Positions 13,947-25,566 of a stretch of DNA of 64,000 nucleotides are shown here, piece by piece. Source of the stretch: Archivesica marissinica (Eukaryota; Mollusca; Bivalvia; Venerida; Vesicomyidae); the NCBI GenBank assembly GCA_014843695.1, contig CM026404.1, forward strand, positions 54,639,321 to 54,703,320, written 5' to 3'. The notes under the pieces are model-generated. The model was not told the DNA's origin. It searched no databases and saw only the letters and a list, made by a program, of their open reading frames with translations. A program made the translations under genes and the position numbers. Position 1 is the stretch's first letter; the number at the start of each line of letters is the position of its first letter.

Positions 13947-14476
13947 AGTGACATTTCATCGCAAAAAGGAAATAAATAAAAACGGCATATTTAGTTTTGT
14001 TTTATTTACGCTATGGTACTACCAATTCTTCCGAAATTATGAACGAAATCCCCTCAAACGTGAAAGTAGGGTTACATTTAACAACTGGCCACGCTCCTTA
14101 ATTGATGTGTGTTTAATAACTGTTTATTATTAGATTATATACTAAACGGATGACACTGTCGTTGTCGTTTAGAGATACTTTAACTCAGATTAGTAAATAA
14201 ATATGCATATAAGGCGCACATATATAACACAGATATAACGGTAAATCTATGCCATGAGTCTTGATATTCTGGCTACACGCCTTGTATTACGCATGCATGT
14301 TGACCCCATATACATTATTTCGTTATGTCAACAAGCTTCGTATAACGTCGTATACGACGTTTGTTTATTAGTAGAAATACTCAGATTATGTGGCAAATAT
14401 TTGGGGGGAAATTATACCATTTAATAGGAAATGACATTTTGTAGAAATATGCGTTTATCACAGATATAGTGTCGCT
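13947..14476. mobile_element. TTAA-flanked MITE, copy 1
   Basis: A 530-bp unit bordered by TTAA on both sides (13943-13946 and 14477-14480). The inverted ends are AGTGACATTTCATCGC on the left and the complement of TATAGTGTCGCT on the right. It aligns along its length with 40981-41474: shared blocks include CGTTTAGAGATA, AATAAATATGCA, TTATGTCAACAA and GGCAAATATTTGGG. TTAA duplications are typical of piggyBac-type transposition. No transposase is present, so the element is non-autonomous. The open frame at 13948-14133 is incidental. Confidence 0.82.
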
Positions 14477-14480
14477 TTAA

Positions 14481-15197
14481 TCTTAGAGGTTAAAACATAA
14501 CGTTTGTCAAACAAAACACAAACTGACATACTATTATGTAGCATCTGATCTGATACTATGTTACATGCAAAGTTAATATTGTCACCATCTATTCTCAAAT
14601 TAAATACATACACAAAAAACAAAACAACAATGTTAAGTAATTACCCACGAAAACAGGTTAAAGAAAAAGATTATGACACGTGCAAAAAAGTAACGCCAAC
14701 AATTAAATGTCACAATCATCATCGTAACTATTAATAAATACATTACCAATAACATATAATCCTCAAAGCATTTACTTCTGACAGATAAAACTCACGGTTA
14801 AATCAAGAATGTGCATCCATTCAACAGTATTTGGTCACGCACGCACGCGCGCGCGCACGCACGCACGCATGTCATGTAAATGATCTGAGTTAATAAAGAA
14901 TAATTGAATTGAATTGAATTGACATAATTTCAATATATGTTGTCAACACAGATAGTTGTCATTCGCAAATCATTATATGCAGATTTTTATTAACTATCTG
15001 AATAAGGTAACAGTAAAGTGTGTGTTTATTTATAGTGTCATCCCTATTTAAAGGGCCAGCAATTTCTGACCTATGAGACACCTCTTTTTATGAACATCGG
15101 TACTTCCCGAGTCCTATGCTTGTATGTCAGGTTGGTAGGTAATCGGTAAGCATTATTTCTCTAGCTGGCGGCTCACCAAGCGGCAATATCAGAACGA
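14481..15197. other. Intergenic stretch with simple repeats
   Basis: No gene seen. It has an alternating purine-pyrimidine CACG/CGCG run at 14837-14870, a form prone to Z-DNA, and a short (ATTGA)n run at 14906-14922. Such pentamer runs often end non-LTR elements, but I could not recognise a body upstream. Confidence 0.5.
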
Positions 15198-15268
15198 ATC
15201 CCTGACGAGGTTCGAACCTTCGATCTCCCGCTCCATAGGCGGACGCCTTACCCACTAGGCCACGGAAT
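15198..15268 (-). mobile_element. tRNA-Arg-like SINE head or tRNA pseudogene
   Basis: On the minus strand an A-box-like GTGGCCTAGTGGGTAAGGC and a B-box GGTTCGAACCTC sit at tRNA spacing. A 5-bp anticodon stem (TCCGC/GCGGG) encloses a 7-base loop CTATGGA. The acceptor stem pairs at only about five of seven positions and the anticodon position reads ATG, so a working tRNA is unlikely. The D-arm text resembles arginine tRNAs. The body of the element may continue to lower coordinates, but I could not delimit it. Confidence 0.6.
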
Positions 15269-15420
15269 AAAATCAAAGCATTTTCCTATTTACTGGCATA
15301 ATTAAAAACTGGATACAATCAGGAGAAGTGTAATCCTTTCTATATGTTTTACAAAGATAAAAGGATCATTGATATTCAGCAAATGCATATATAGTCATTA
15401 AATACAATGTTACACGAATA

Positions 15421-15712
15421 ACAGACGGATCTGTAGTCCAGTGGTAACACGCTGGACTGGTAATCCAGGGATCACAGGTTCGATCACCCGTCTGACCCTA
15501 ATAAAATTAACAGTCTTTCAGACGGAACGTTAGACCTAGATCTCGTGTCGGTGCTGTGCACCGTGCACGTAAAAAACCACAGGAGCTTCTGGAATGGGTC
15601 TCTGTCTGTATCATTGCACTGTCCTCCAAAAATCTAAACTTACTAATCTCTTCAGGAGGCGTCGTTCATATGGGCAACTGGTAGCGACGATAAATAAACG
15701 TAAAACACACAC
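15421..15712 (+). mobile_element. Full-length tRNA-derived SINE (family 2)
   Basis: A 292-bp element flanked by a perfect 10-bp duplication TACACGAATA (15411-15420 and 15713-15722). The head has A-box AGTCCAGTGGTAACACGC, an anticodon stem CTGGA/TCCAG with loop CTGGTAA (anticodon position GGT, threonine-like), and B-box GGTTCGATCAC. The body includes ATCTCGTGTCGGTGCTGT and CTGTATCATTGCACTGTCC and ends TAGCGACGATAAATAAACG plus a short ACAC tail. A related copy lies at 29197-29486. Other pieces are near 51888-52063 and 29775-29815. Confidence 0.9.
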
Positions 15713-15829
15713 TACACGAATATATTTCAATTGGTTCAATCGACTTATACACAATATAGTAATCTTGAACCGACCACATTACATCAACGAGTGTGGTTCT
15801 GAAGGTATAAGTTGTCATTAGAACTTATG

Positions 15830-15940
15830 ACTTAGAACTTCTGTCTTGGCAGTTAGAAGATGTCACTTATGTATTTTAAGTTAGAAGTTGTCACTTAGAA
15901 CTTATGACTTAGAACTTCTAACACAGAACTTGTCACATGA
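15830..15940. repeat. Degenerate TTAGAACTT-rich minisatellite
   Basis: Irregular repetition of AGTTGTCA, TTAGAACTTATGACTTAGAA and close variants over about 110 bp. Low-order and diverged. Confidence 0.7.
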
Positions 15941-15948
15941 AAAACTGA

Positions 15949-16200
15949 CAACTTAACAATAGCATTTGAATTTAAGAAATATTTAAAAACGTGAATTTGA
16001 AACAATTAACAATGTATCAACTTAACAATAGCATTTGAATTTAAGAAATATTTAAAAACGTGAATTTGAAACAATTAACAATGTATCAACATAGCAATAG
16101 CATTTGAATTTAGGAACCATTTAAAAACGTGAATTTGAAACAATTAACACTATATCAACTTAGCAATAACATTTGAATTTAAGAATCATTTAAAAACTGT
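15949..16200. repeat. 69-bp tandem repeat, about 3.6 copies
   Basis: The unit begins AACTTAACAATAGCATTTGA and contains TTTAAAAACGTGAATTTGAA. Copies start near 15950, 16019, 16088 and 16157. The first two are almost identical and the last two are diverged (AGGAACC, AGAATC). Confidence 0.92.
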
Positions 16201-16619
16201 ACTACTACCATCATTTGTTTATAAACCCAGTACCAGTAGTCGTACACGTGATATCATACTATTATGAGCAACATGTATTGAGCATATCTCCTAGAATATA
16301 ATATATACAGAATATAAAGTGAGGAGTTCATACAACAGTTCATGAAATCAAGTTATGAAATGTTACTATTAAGTACAGAGACTTTGTTGAGGTAAATGGA
16401 AAAAGTCCACACCGAGTTTAATGATAACTATTCTGTATAGACGCACTAAGTGTTGTTTGTATATGACGACCACCATGTACACAATAAACACACTATATAA
16501 TTGTTGGATCATGCTGGAAACAGGACAATCATGCAATACTTATCGCCTTTGTCAGAACTGGTATATATGTTTCAGAATTTAAGACCGTACATCTCTCAGT
16601 ATGTCAAGTGCAGTGTGTC
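16201..16619. other. Unique AT-rich stretch
   Basis: Nothing supportable beyond possible 3'-flanking sequence of the kinase pseudogene that lies to the right on the minus strand. Confidence 0.4.
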
Positions 16620-17640
16620 ATTCTAGAGGACTGTAATGCAGTACTTTGCACAAAACATCCACAATATCAGCTGAAATATCAGCTTGATCCAGTAAAATTA
16701 ACATTGCATCTGGTTGTGCTCCTGTCTTCAGTTGCTCTATGATGTAGTCAATATAGTTAATGTCGTGAACGTGTATGCTGCAACTTCACATATCAACTCA
16801 ACAAGTATAAGTGATAAACACCAACTGTCTGAACTCATGCTTGGATATTTCCTTTCAATCAGGAGTTATGGAGATTGGTATGTTGGCGTCCAAGGCCGAA
16901 GGTAATTACAACGCGCCATTGTTGTAATAAAAGTGGTCATTATATTCAACATACATAAGCCCATGTCACACAAAATCTACACGGTGAATGTTTCTAGATA
17001 GCAATATGGTCTCCTGTTTGATATCTATGTGGATGGTTTCTGGTTATGAAGATAAGCCACAGCCTGAATGATTTTCTCTGCAAGTGACAATTTAATAGCA
17101 ATACTCATTATCTGAATAGACCCTTCACTTTACAGACCCAAAAGAGAAGATCGCCTAAAGTAATGTCTTTTACCAATTCCATATACAAGATACAGTTTGT
17201 TTAACTGAAGAATGTTAGTGTGCCTAAATAAACTTTATTTATTTTACAACGATTGCGAAGCAAGTTTTAACAACTTATATTAATCACTCTCATCGGCGCG
17301 GATGGAAGCTTAAATGTGGTCATTCGTGTGGGAGGAAACTGGAGTACCCGGTCCGATACATACTTCCCGGTCCGAGGATCGAACCCGGATTGCATTGTTG
17401 AGAAGCGAGCGCGCTAACCACGGCGCTAACAGGACAATGTGCCGTAATACACTGTATGCTTAGTTCTCTTTCAATCAATGCCCGGGCATTTTTCATTCTG
17501 CGGACAGTAATTTCCTTCACTGCCACTGCTGTACCAATCTATTCACATTTACGGACAATTCCAAATGCATCATTCCCAATTTCTTCTCCAACTGATAAGT
17601 CAGAAATACTGATCTTTGGAATAAAATGAGATGCTGGTGA
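16620..17640 (-). pseudogene. Decayed protein kinase domain, split by a SINE
   Basis: Read on the minus strand, successive pieces match protein-kinase subdomains in order. These are a glycine-loop remnant (IGNDAFGIV), an in-frame TAG at 17539-17541, a VAIK-type lysine segment (AVAVKEI) with a following helix ending EREL, then a SINE at 17222-17442. Beyond the SINE come NILQL, an AEKIIQAVAYLHNQKP block, a frameshifted catalytic loop reading HIDIK in place of HRDIK, a metal-binding motif reading CDMG, and a D-x-W-x-L type subdomain IX (SDSWCLSLILVEL). At least two frameshifts and several stops break it. It looks like a RIPK/TKL-type serine/threonine kinase, but the subfamily is not secure. Its upstream side joins the 60-bp array in the same frame. 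No introns are visible in the matched part, so it may be a retrocopy. Confidence 0.8.
17222..17442 (-). mobile_element. SINE family 1 inserted in kinase pseudogene
   Basis: Minus-strand copy with head GTGGTTAGCGCGCTCGCTTC, B-box GGTTCGATCCTCGGACC, part of the central domain (a segment containing CTCCGGGTAC is partly deleted), the GAGTGATTAATATAAG body and an AAATAAATAAAGTTT tail. Kinase-like sequence resumes on both sides, with ACGGCACA on one side and TTAGGCACA on the other, an approximate target duplication. The insertion therefore post-dates or accompanied loss of the kinase. Confidence 0.85.
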
Positions 17641-17667
17641 AGAGGCACATCTTGCCTTTGTTGCTGA

Positions 17668-20600
17668 TAAAGTAGCATGTACTGGTAGATAGATCATGCC
17701 ATTGTTAACTTCCATCACATTACGGGATAATGTAGCATGTACAGATGGATTCATCATGCCATTGTTAATTTCCATCACAGTACGGGATAATGTAGCATGT
17801 ACAGGTGGATTCATCATGCAATTGTTAATTTCCATCACAGTACGGGATAATGTAGCATGTACAGGTGGATTCATCATGCCATTGTTAATTTCCATCACAG
17901 TACGGGATAATGTAGCATGTACAGGTGGATTCATCATGCCATTGTTAATTTCCATCATTGTACGGGATAATGTAGCATGTACAGGTGGATTCATCATGCC
18001 ATTGTTAATTTCCATCACAGTACGGGATAATGTAGCATGTACAGGTGGATTCATCATGCCAGTGTTAATTTCCATCATTGTACGGGATAATGTAGCATGT
18101 ACAGGTGGATTCATCATGCCATTGTTAATTTCCATCACAGTACGGGATAATGTAGCATGTACAGGTGGATTCATCATGCAATTGTTAATTTCCATCACAG
18201 TACGGGATAATGTAGCATGTACAGGTGGATTCATCATGCCAGTGTTAATTTCCATCATTGTACGGGATAATGTAGCATGTACAGGTGGATTCATCATGCC
18301 AGTGTTAATTTCCATCACAGTACGGGATAATGTAGCATGTACAGGTGGATTCATCATGCAATTGTTAATTTCCATCACAGTACGGGATAATGTAGCATGT
18401 ACAGGTGGATTCATCATGCCATTGTTAATTTCCATCACAGTACGGGATAATGTAGCATGTACAGGTGGATTCATCATGCAATTGTTAATTTCCATCACAG
18501 TACGGGATAATGTAGCATGTACAGGTGGATTCATCATGCAATTGTTAATTTCCATCACAGTACGGGATAATGTAGCATGTACAGGTGGATTCATCATGCC
18601 ATTGTTAATTTCCATCACATTACGAGATAATGTAGCATGTACAGGTGGATTCATCATGCCATTGTTAATTTCCATCACAGTACGGGATAATGTAGCATGT
18701 ACAGGTGGATTCATCATGCCATTGTTAATTTCCATCAAAGTACGGGATAATGTAGCATTTACAGGTGGATTCATCATGCCATTGTTAATTTCCATCACAG
18801 TACGGGATAATGTAGCATGTATAGGTAGATTCATCATGCCATTGTTAATTTCCATCACAGTACGGGATAATGTAGCATGTACAGGTGGATTCATCATGCA
18901 ATTGTTAATTTCCATCACAGTACGGGATAATATAGCATGTACAGGTGGATTCATCATGTCATTGTTAATTTCCATCACAGTACCGGATAATGTAGCATAT
19001 ACAGGTGGATTCATCATGCCATTGTTAATTTCCATCACAGTACGGGATAATGTAGCATATACAGGTGGATTCATCATGTCATTGTTAATTTCCATCACAT
19101 TACGAGATAATGTAGCATGTACAGGTGGATTCATCATGCCATTGTTAATTTCCATCACAGTACGGGATAATGTAGCATGTACAGGTGGATTCATCATGCC
19201 ATTGTTAATTTCCATCACAGTACGGGATAATGTAGCATGTACAGGTGGATTCATCATGCCAGTGTTAATTTCCATCATTGTACGGGATAATGTAGCATGT
19301 ACAGGTGGATTCATCATGCCAGTGTTAATTTCCATCACAGTACGGGATAATGTAGCATGTACAGGTGGATTCATCATGCCATTGTTAATTTCCATCACAG
19401 TACGGGATAATGTAGCATGTACAGGTGGATTCATCATGCCATTGTTAATTTCCATCACAGTACGGGATAATGTAGCATGTACAGGTGGATTCATCATGCA
19501 ATTGTTAATATCCATCACAGTACGGGATAATGTAGCATGTACAGGTGGATTCATCATGCCATTGTTAATTTCCATCACAGTACGGGATAATGTAGCATGT
19601 ACAGGTGGATTCATCATGCCAGTGTTAATTTCCATCATTGTACGGGATAATGTAGCATGTACAGGTGGATTCATCATGCCATTGTTAATTTCCATCACAG
19701 TACGGGATAATGTAGCATGTACAGGTGGATTCATCATGCAATTGTTAATTTCCATCACAGTACGGGATAATGTAGCATGTACAGGTGGATTCATCATGCC
19801 AGTGTTAATTTCCATCATTGTACGGGATAATGTAGCATGTACAGGTGGATTCATCATGCCAGTGTTAATTTCCATCACAGTACGGGATAATGTAGCATGT
19901 ACAGGTGGATTCATCATGCAATTGTTAATTTCCATCACAGTACGGGATAATGTAGCATGTACAGGTGGATTCATCATGCACTTGTTAATTTCCATCACAG
20001 TACGGGATAATGTAGCATGTACAGGTGGATTCATCATGCAATTGTTAATTTCCATTACAGTACGGGATAATGTAGCATGTACAGGTGGATTCATCATGCA
20101 ATTGTTAATTTCCATCACAGTACGGGATAATGTAGCATGTACAGGTGGATTCATCATGCCAGTGTTAATTTCCATCACATTACGAGATAATGTAGCATGT
20201 ACAGGTGGATTCATCATGCCATTGTTAATTTCCATCACAGTACGGGATAATGTAGCATGTACAGGTGGATTCATCATGCCATTGTTAATTTCCATCCAAG
20301 TACGGGATAATGTAGCATTTACAGGTGGATTCATCATGCCATTGTTAATTTCCATCACAGTACGGGATAATGTAGCATGTACAGGTGGATTCATCATGCC
20401 ATTGTTAATTTCCATCACAGTACGGGATAATGTAGCATGTACAGGTGGATTCATCATGCAATTGTTAATTTCCATCACAGTACGGGATAATATAGCATGT
20501 ACAGGTGGATTCATCATGTCATTGTTAATTTCCATCACAGTATCGGATAATGTAGCATATACAGGTAGATTCATCATGCCATTGTTAATTTCCATCACAG

Positions 20601-21359
20601 TACGGGATAATGTAGCATATACAGGTGGATTCATCATGTCATTGTTAATTTCCATCACATTACGAGATAATGTAGCATGTACAGGTGGATTCATCATGCC
20701 ATTGTTAATTTCCATCACAGTACGGGATAATGTAGCATGTACAGGTGGATTCATCATGCCATTGTTAATTTCCATCACAGTACGGGATAATGTAGCATGT
20801 ACAGGTGGATTCATCATGCCAGTGTTAATTTCCATCATTGTACGGGATAATGTAGCATGTACAGGTGGATTCATCATGCCAGTGTTAATTTCCATCACAG
20901 TACGGGAAAATGTAGCATGTACAGGTGGATTCATCATGCCATTGTTAAGTTCCATCACAGTACGGGATAATGTAGCATGTACAGGTGGATTCATCATGCC
21001 ATTGTTAATTTCCATCACAGTACGGGATAATGTAGCATGTACAGGTGGATTCATCATGCAATTGTTAATATCCATCACAGTACGGGATAATGTAGCATGT
21101 ACAGGTGGATTCATCATGCCAGTGTTAATTTCCATCACATTACGAGATAATGTAGCATGTACAGGTGGATTCATCATGCCATTGTTAATTTCCATCACAG
21201 TACGGGATAATGTAGCATGTACAGGTGGATTCATCATGCCATTGTTAATTTCCATCACAGTACGGGATAATGTAGCATGTACAGGTGGATTCATCATGCA
21301 ATTGTTAATATCCATCACAGTACGGGATAATGTAGCATGTACAGGTGGATTCATCATGC
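17668..21359. repeat. 60-bp array with 26-unit higher-order repeat
   Basis: About 61 copies of a 60-bp unit containing GGATAATGTAGCATGTACAG. Marker variants recur exactly 1560 bp apart: CAAAGTAC/CCAAGTAC with GCATTT at 18721 and 20281; TATAGCATGT at 18901 and 20461; the pair with GTAGCATAT at 18961 and 20521. This gives a 26-unit higher-order repeat. The array runs into a 1000-N gap. Both strands are open through it because 60 is divisible by three. Variable sites on the minus frame are mostly amino-acid changing (NNG/NTG/NNC, RTV/RTM/RNV), which argues against a conserved protein. The same family, reversed, is at 57481-59678. Confidence 0.97.
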
Positions 21360-22359
21360 NNNNNNNNNNNNNNNNNNNNNNNNNNNNNNNNNNNNNNNNN
21401 NNNNNNNNNNNNNNNNNNNNNNNNNNNNNNNNNNNNNNNNNNNNNNNNNNNNNNNNNNNNNNNNNNNNNNNNNNNNNNNNNNNNNNNNNNNNNNNNNNNN
21501 NNNNNNNNNNNNNNNNNNNNNNNNNNNNNNNNNNNNNNNNNNNNNNNNNNNNNNNNNNNNNNNNNNNNNNNNNNNNNNNNNNNNNNNNNNNNNNNNNNNN
21601 NNNNNNNNNNNNNNNNNNNNNNNNNNNNNNNNNNNNNNNNNNNNNNNNNNNNNNNNNNNNNNNNNNNNNNNNNNNNNNNNNNNNNNNNNNNNNNNNNNNN
21701 NNNNNNNNNNNNNNNNNNNNNNNNNNNNNNNNNNNNNNNNNNNNNNNNNNNNNNNNNNNNNNNNNNNNNNNNNNNNNNNNNNNNNNNNNNNNNNNNNNNN
21801 NNNNNNNNNNNNNNNNNNNNNNNNNNNNNNNNNNNNNNNNNNNNNNNNNNNNNNNNNNNNNNNNNNNNNNNNNNNNNNNNNNNNNNNNNNNNNNNNNNNN
21901 NNNNNNNNNNNNNNNNNNNNNNNNNNNNNNNNNNNNNNNNNNNNNNNNNNNNNNNNNNNNNNNNNNNNNNNNNNNNNNNNNNNNNNNNNNNNNNNNNNNN
22001 NNNNNNNNNNNNNNNNNNNNNNNNNNNNNNNNNNNNNNNNNNNNNNNNNNNNNNNNNNNNNNNNNNNNNNNNNNNNNNNNNNNNNNNNNNNNNNNNNNNN
22101 NNNNNNNNNNNNNNNNNNNNNNNNNNNNNNNNNNNNNNNNNNNNNNNNNNNNNNNNNNNNNNNNNNNNNNNNNNNNNNNNNNNNNNNNNNNNNNNNNNNN
22201 NNNNNNNNNNNNNNNNNNNNNNNNNNNNNNNNNNNNNNNNNNNNNNNNNNNNNNNNNNNNNNNNNNNNNNNNNNNNNNNNNNNNNNNNNNNNNNNNNNNN
22301 NNNNNNNNNNNNNNNNNNNNNNNNNNNNNNNNNNNNNNNNNNNNNNNNNNNNNNNNNNN
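21360..22359. other. 1000-N assembly gap
   Basis: Exactly 1000 unknown bases, a conventional scaffolding placeholder. It separates the 60-bp array from an unrelated 45-bp array, so true distance and even adjacency are unknown. Confidence 0.99.
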
Positions 22360-24472
22360 CATATCATTTGGATCTTCGGTCGGAATGCAACATGTGCAAA
22401 TGTGCATATCATTTGGATCTTCGGTCGGAATGCAACATGTGCAAATGTGCATATCATTTGGATCTTCGGTCGGAATGCAACATGTGCAAATGTGCATATC
22501 ATTTGGATCTTCGGTCGGAATGCAACATGTGCAAATGTGCATATCATTTGGATCTTCGGTCGGAATGCAACAGGTGCAAATGTGCATATCATTTGGATCT
22601 TCGGTCGGAATGCAACAGGTGCAAATGTGCATATCATTTGGATCTTCGGTCGGAATGCAACAGGTGCAAATGTGCATATCATTTGGATCTTCGGTCGGAA
22701 TGCAACATGTGCAAATGTGCATATCATTTGGATCTTCGGTCGGAATGCAACATGTGCAAATGTGCATATCATTTGGATCTTCGGTCGGAATGCAACATGT
22801 GCAAATGTGCATATCATTTGGATCTTCGGTCGGAATGCAACATGTGCAAATGTGCATATCATTTGGATCTTCGGTCGGAATGCAACATGTGCAAATGTGC
22901 ATATCATTTGGATCTTCGGTCGGAATGCAACATGTGCAAATGTGCATATCATTTGGATCTTCGGTCGGAATGCAACATGTGCAAATGTGCATATCATTGA
23001 ATGCAACATGTGCAAATGTGCATATCATTTGGATCTTCGGTCGGAATGCAACATGTGCAAATGTGCATATCATTTGGATCTTCGGTCGGAATGCAACATG
23101 TGCAAATGTGCATATCATTTGGATCTTCGGTCGGAATGCAACATGTGCAAATGTGCATATCATTTGGATCTTCGGTCGGAATGCAACATGTGCAAATGTG
23201 CATATCATTTGGATCTTCGGTCGGAATGCAACATGTGCAAATGTGCATATCATTTGGATCTTCGGTCGGAATGCAACGTGCAAATGTGCATATCATTTGG
23301 ATCTTCGGTCGGAATGCAACATGTGCAAATGTGCATATCATTTGGATCTTCGGTCGGAATGCAACATGTGCAAATGTGCATATCATTTGGATCTTCGGTC
23401 GGAATGCAACATGTGCAAATGTGCATATCATTTGGATCTTCGGTCGGAATGCAACATGTGCAAATGTGCATATCATTTGGATCTTCGGTCGGAATGCAAC
23501 ATGTGCAAATGTGCATATCATTTGGATCTTCGGTCGGAATGCAACATGTGCAAATGTGCATATCATTTGGATCTTCGGTCGGAATGCAACAGAACATGTG
23601 CAAATGTGCATATCATTTGGATCTTCGGTCGGAATGCAACATGTGCAAATGTGCATATCATTTGGATCTTCGGTCGGAATGCAACATGTGCAAATGTGCA
23701 TATCATTTGGATCTTCGGTCGGAATGCAACATGTGCAAATGTGCATATCATTTGGATCTTCGGTCGGAATGCAACATGTGCAAATGTGCATATCATTTGG
23801 ATCTTCGGTCGGAATGCAACGTGCAAATGTGCATATCATTTGGATCTTCGGTCGGAATGCAACATGTGCAAATGTGCATATCATTTGGATCTTCGGTCGG
23901 AATGCAACAGGTGCAAATGTGCATATCATTTGGATCTTCGGTCGGAATGCAACATGTGCAAATGTGCATATCATTTGGATCTTCGGTCGGAATGCAACAT
24001 GTGCAAATGTGCATATCATTTGGATCTTCGGTCGGAATGCAACATGTGCAAATGTGCATATCATTTGGATCTTCGGTCGGAATGCAACAGGTGCAAATGT
24101 GCATATCATTTGGATCTTCGGTCGGAATGCAACAGGTGCAAATGTGCATATCATTTGGATCTTCGGTCGGAATGCAACAGGTGCAAATGTGCATATCATT
24201 TGGATCTTCGGTCGGAATGCAACATGTGCAAATGTGCATATCATTTGGATCTTCGGTCGGAATGCAACATGTGCAAATGTGCATATCATTTGGATCTTCG
24301 GTCGGAATGCAACATGTGCAAATGTGCATATCATTTGGATCTTCGGTCGGAATGCAACATGTGCAAATGTGCATATCATTTGGATCTTCGGTCGGAATGC
24401 AACATGTGCAAATATGCATATCATTTGGATCTTCGGTCGGAATGTAACATGTGCAAATATGCATATCATTTG
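22360..24472. repeat. 45-bp tandem array
   Basis: About 47 copies of a 45-bp unit containing CATTTGGATCTTCGGTCGGA. Main variant: ACATGTGC versus ACAGGTGC. Small indels at about 22997 (27-bp loss), 23277 and 23820 (3-bp losses) and 23591 (4-bp gain) reset the reading frame. The final two units carry AATATGC. A run of three ACAGGTGC units occurs at both 22570-22670 and 24080-24180, suggesting a block duplication. Confidence 0.97.
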
Positions 24473-24544
24473 GAAAACCAACATAATCTTGTTTTCATTT
24501 TTAACAAAATCATACCGTTATAGTTCAATTTTGTTTTCGTATTT

Positions 24545-24833
24545 AAAGGCCTGCAGGTTGACCTATATTTGACCTTAAAGGCCTGCAGGTTGACCTATAT
24601 TTGACCTTAAAGGCCTGCAGGTTGACCTATATTTGACCTTAAAGGCCTGCAGGTTGACCTATATTTGACCTTAAAGGCCTGCAGGTTGACCTATATTTGA
24701 CCTTAAAGGCCTGCAGGTTGACCTATATTTGACCGTAAAGGCCTGCAGGTTGACCTATTTGTGACCTTAAAGGCCTGCAGGTTGACCTATATTTGACCTT
24801 AAAGGCCTGCAGGTTGACCTATATTTGACCTTA
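24545..24833. repeat. 32-bp tandem array
   Basis: Nine copies of a 32-bp unit starting AAAGGCCTGCAGGTTGACCT, nearly identical. A single inverted match to part of this unit occurs 1.3 kb away at 26153-26174. Confidence 0.95.
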
Positions 24834-24920
24834 AACACACGAGGAATAGCGGTACAAATCTGACGGTCGACGCACTAAACACACGAGGAATAGCGGTACA
24901 AATCTGACGGTCGACGCACA
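24834..24920. repeat. 43-bp direct duplication
   Basis: Two consecutive copies of a segment starting AAACACACGAGGAATAGCGG and ending GGTCGACGCAC, identical over 43 bp. Confidence 0.92.
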
Positions 24921-25071
24921 TTGTATTTGCCACATGCGAGGCCCTGCATGGTATACATCTAATACATGAGCACCACTTATATCTATTATGACCCACGTAC
25001 ATATCAGAGGTTATAAATTGCTGAAATTGAAGTTCTGTATTTTTATAGTACTTACAACTGGTATAAATAAT

Positions 25072-25566
25072 TCAACTCCACTTATGGCCCAAATAAGGCT
25101 GGTTGCGCGGGTTAGGCAGCCAGTTCCTGCATTGCTGTACCACACATTCAGGCATCAGTTCTCTCTTATGCCAAGTACAGTCTCCTCTTCTAGCCGCTAC
25201 TTTTCTCTCTATATATCTGACATCTTTCCATGCGCCACAATTATATAGCATTGCCCAAAACCTCCTGTATAGAAGCTTTCTCTCATGTGAATTTAGATTA
25301 TGCGGTGGACGATTATTAGCAGGCCACCAAAGTTGTTTGTTCTGTTCATTTATTATGCAAGGGGAACACAAGCACAGTGGACACTCAGCAACACCTTCAG
25401 CATGCTGAGGCATAGGGGGAGGTACGTAAGCAGCCTCTGCAACGGGCATGGCGGTGGCTGTTTCTTCTATTTCCATCTCTACGTCCCAGTTCTTATTTTG
25501 CAAGAAAGTCAGCAATTCTTTTCTCTGCTCATCAGTTACATACATTGTTATTTTACTCAATGGCAT
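25072..25566 (-). CDS. 164-aa Cys-rich protein, unnamed invertebrate family
   Basis: A single open frame of 164 codons begins at an ATG (25566). Residues 1-60 are charged then proline-rich. A C-x2-C-x-C-x2-C cluster lies at 62-70 (ECPLCLCSPC) and could bind a metal. An aromatic and basic segment follows (RKLLYRRFWAML at about 96-107), then RELMPECVV at 135-143 and PNPRNQPYLGHKW at 151-163. The pattern of a Cys cluster, an N/R..YR.FW helix, REhMPxCVV and PYxGHkW resembles uncharacterised proteins I recall from cnidarians and molluscs, function unknown. A distant likeness to the cytoplasmic tail of P2X7 receptors is possible but weak. It lies about 0.9 kb from the divergently oriented MULE transposase and may be part of the same or another transposon. 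I see no intron. No function is claimed. Confidence 0.6.
   Translation of the reverse strand: MPLSKITMYVTDEQRKELLTFLQNKNWDVEMEIEETATAMPVAEAAYVPPPMPQHAEGVAECPLCLCSPCIINEQNKQLWWPANNRPPHNLNSHERKLLYRRFWAMLYNCGAWKDVRYIERKVAARRGDCTWHKRELMPECVVQQCRNWLPNPRNQPYLGHKWS

Noticed and set aside
15198..15268. Functional tRNA gene
   Set aside because: Promoter boxes are good but the acceptor stem is mismatched and the anticodon implausible. Better explained as a SINE head or pseudogene.
16714..16905. 63-codon plus-strand frame
   Set aside because: Antisense to the kinase pseudogene; no domain.
17539..24523. Very long frames (about 1900 and 2275 codons) across the 60-bp and 45-bp arrays
   Set aside because: They run through 1000 N as if open and join two arrays that may not be adjacent. 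Most variable sites change the amino acid.
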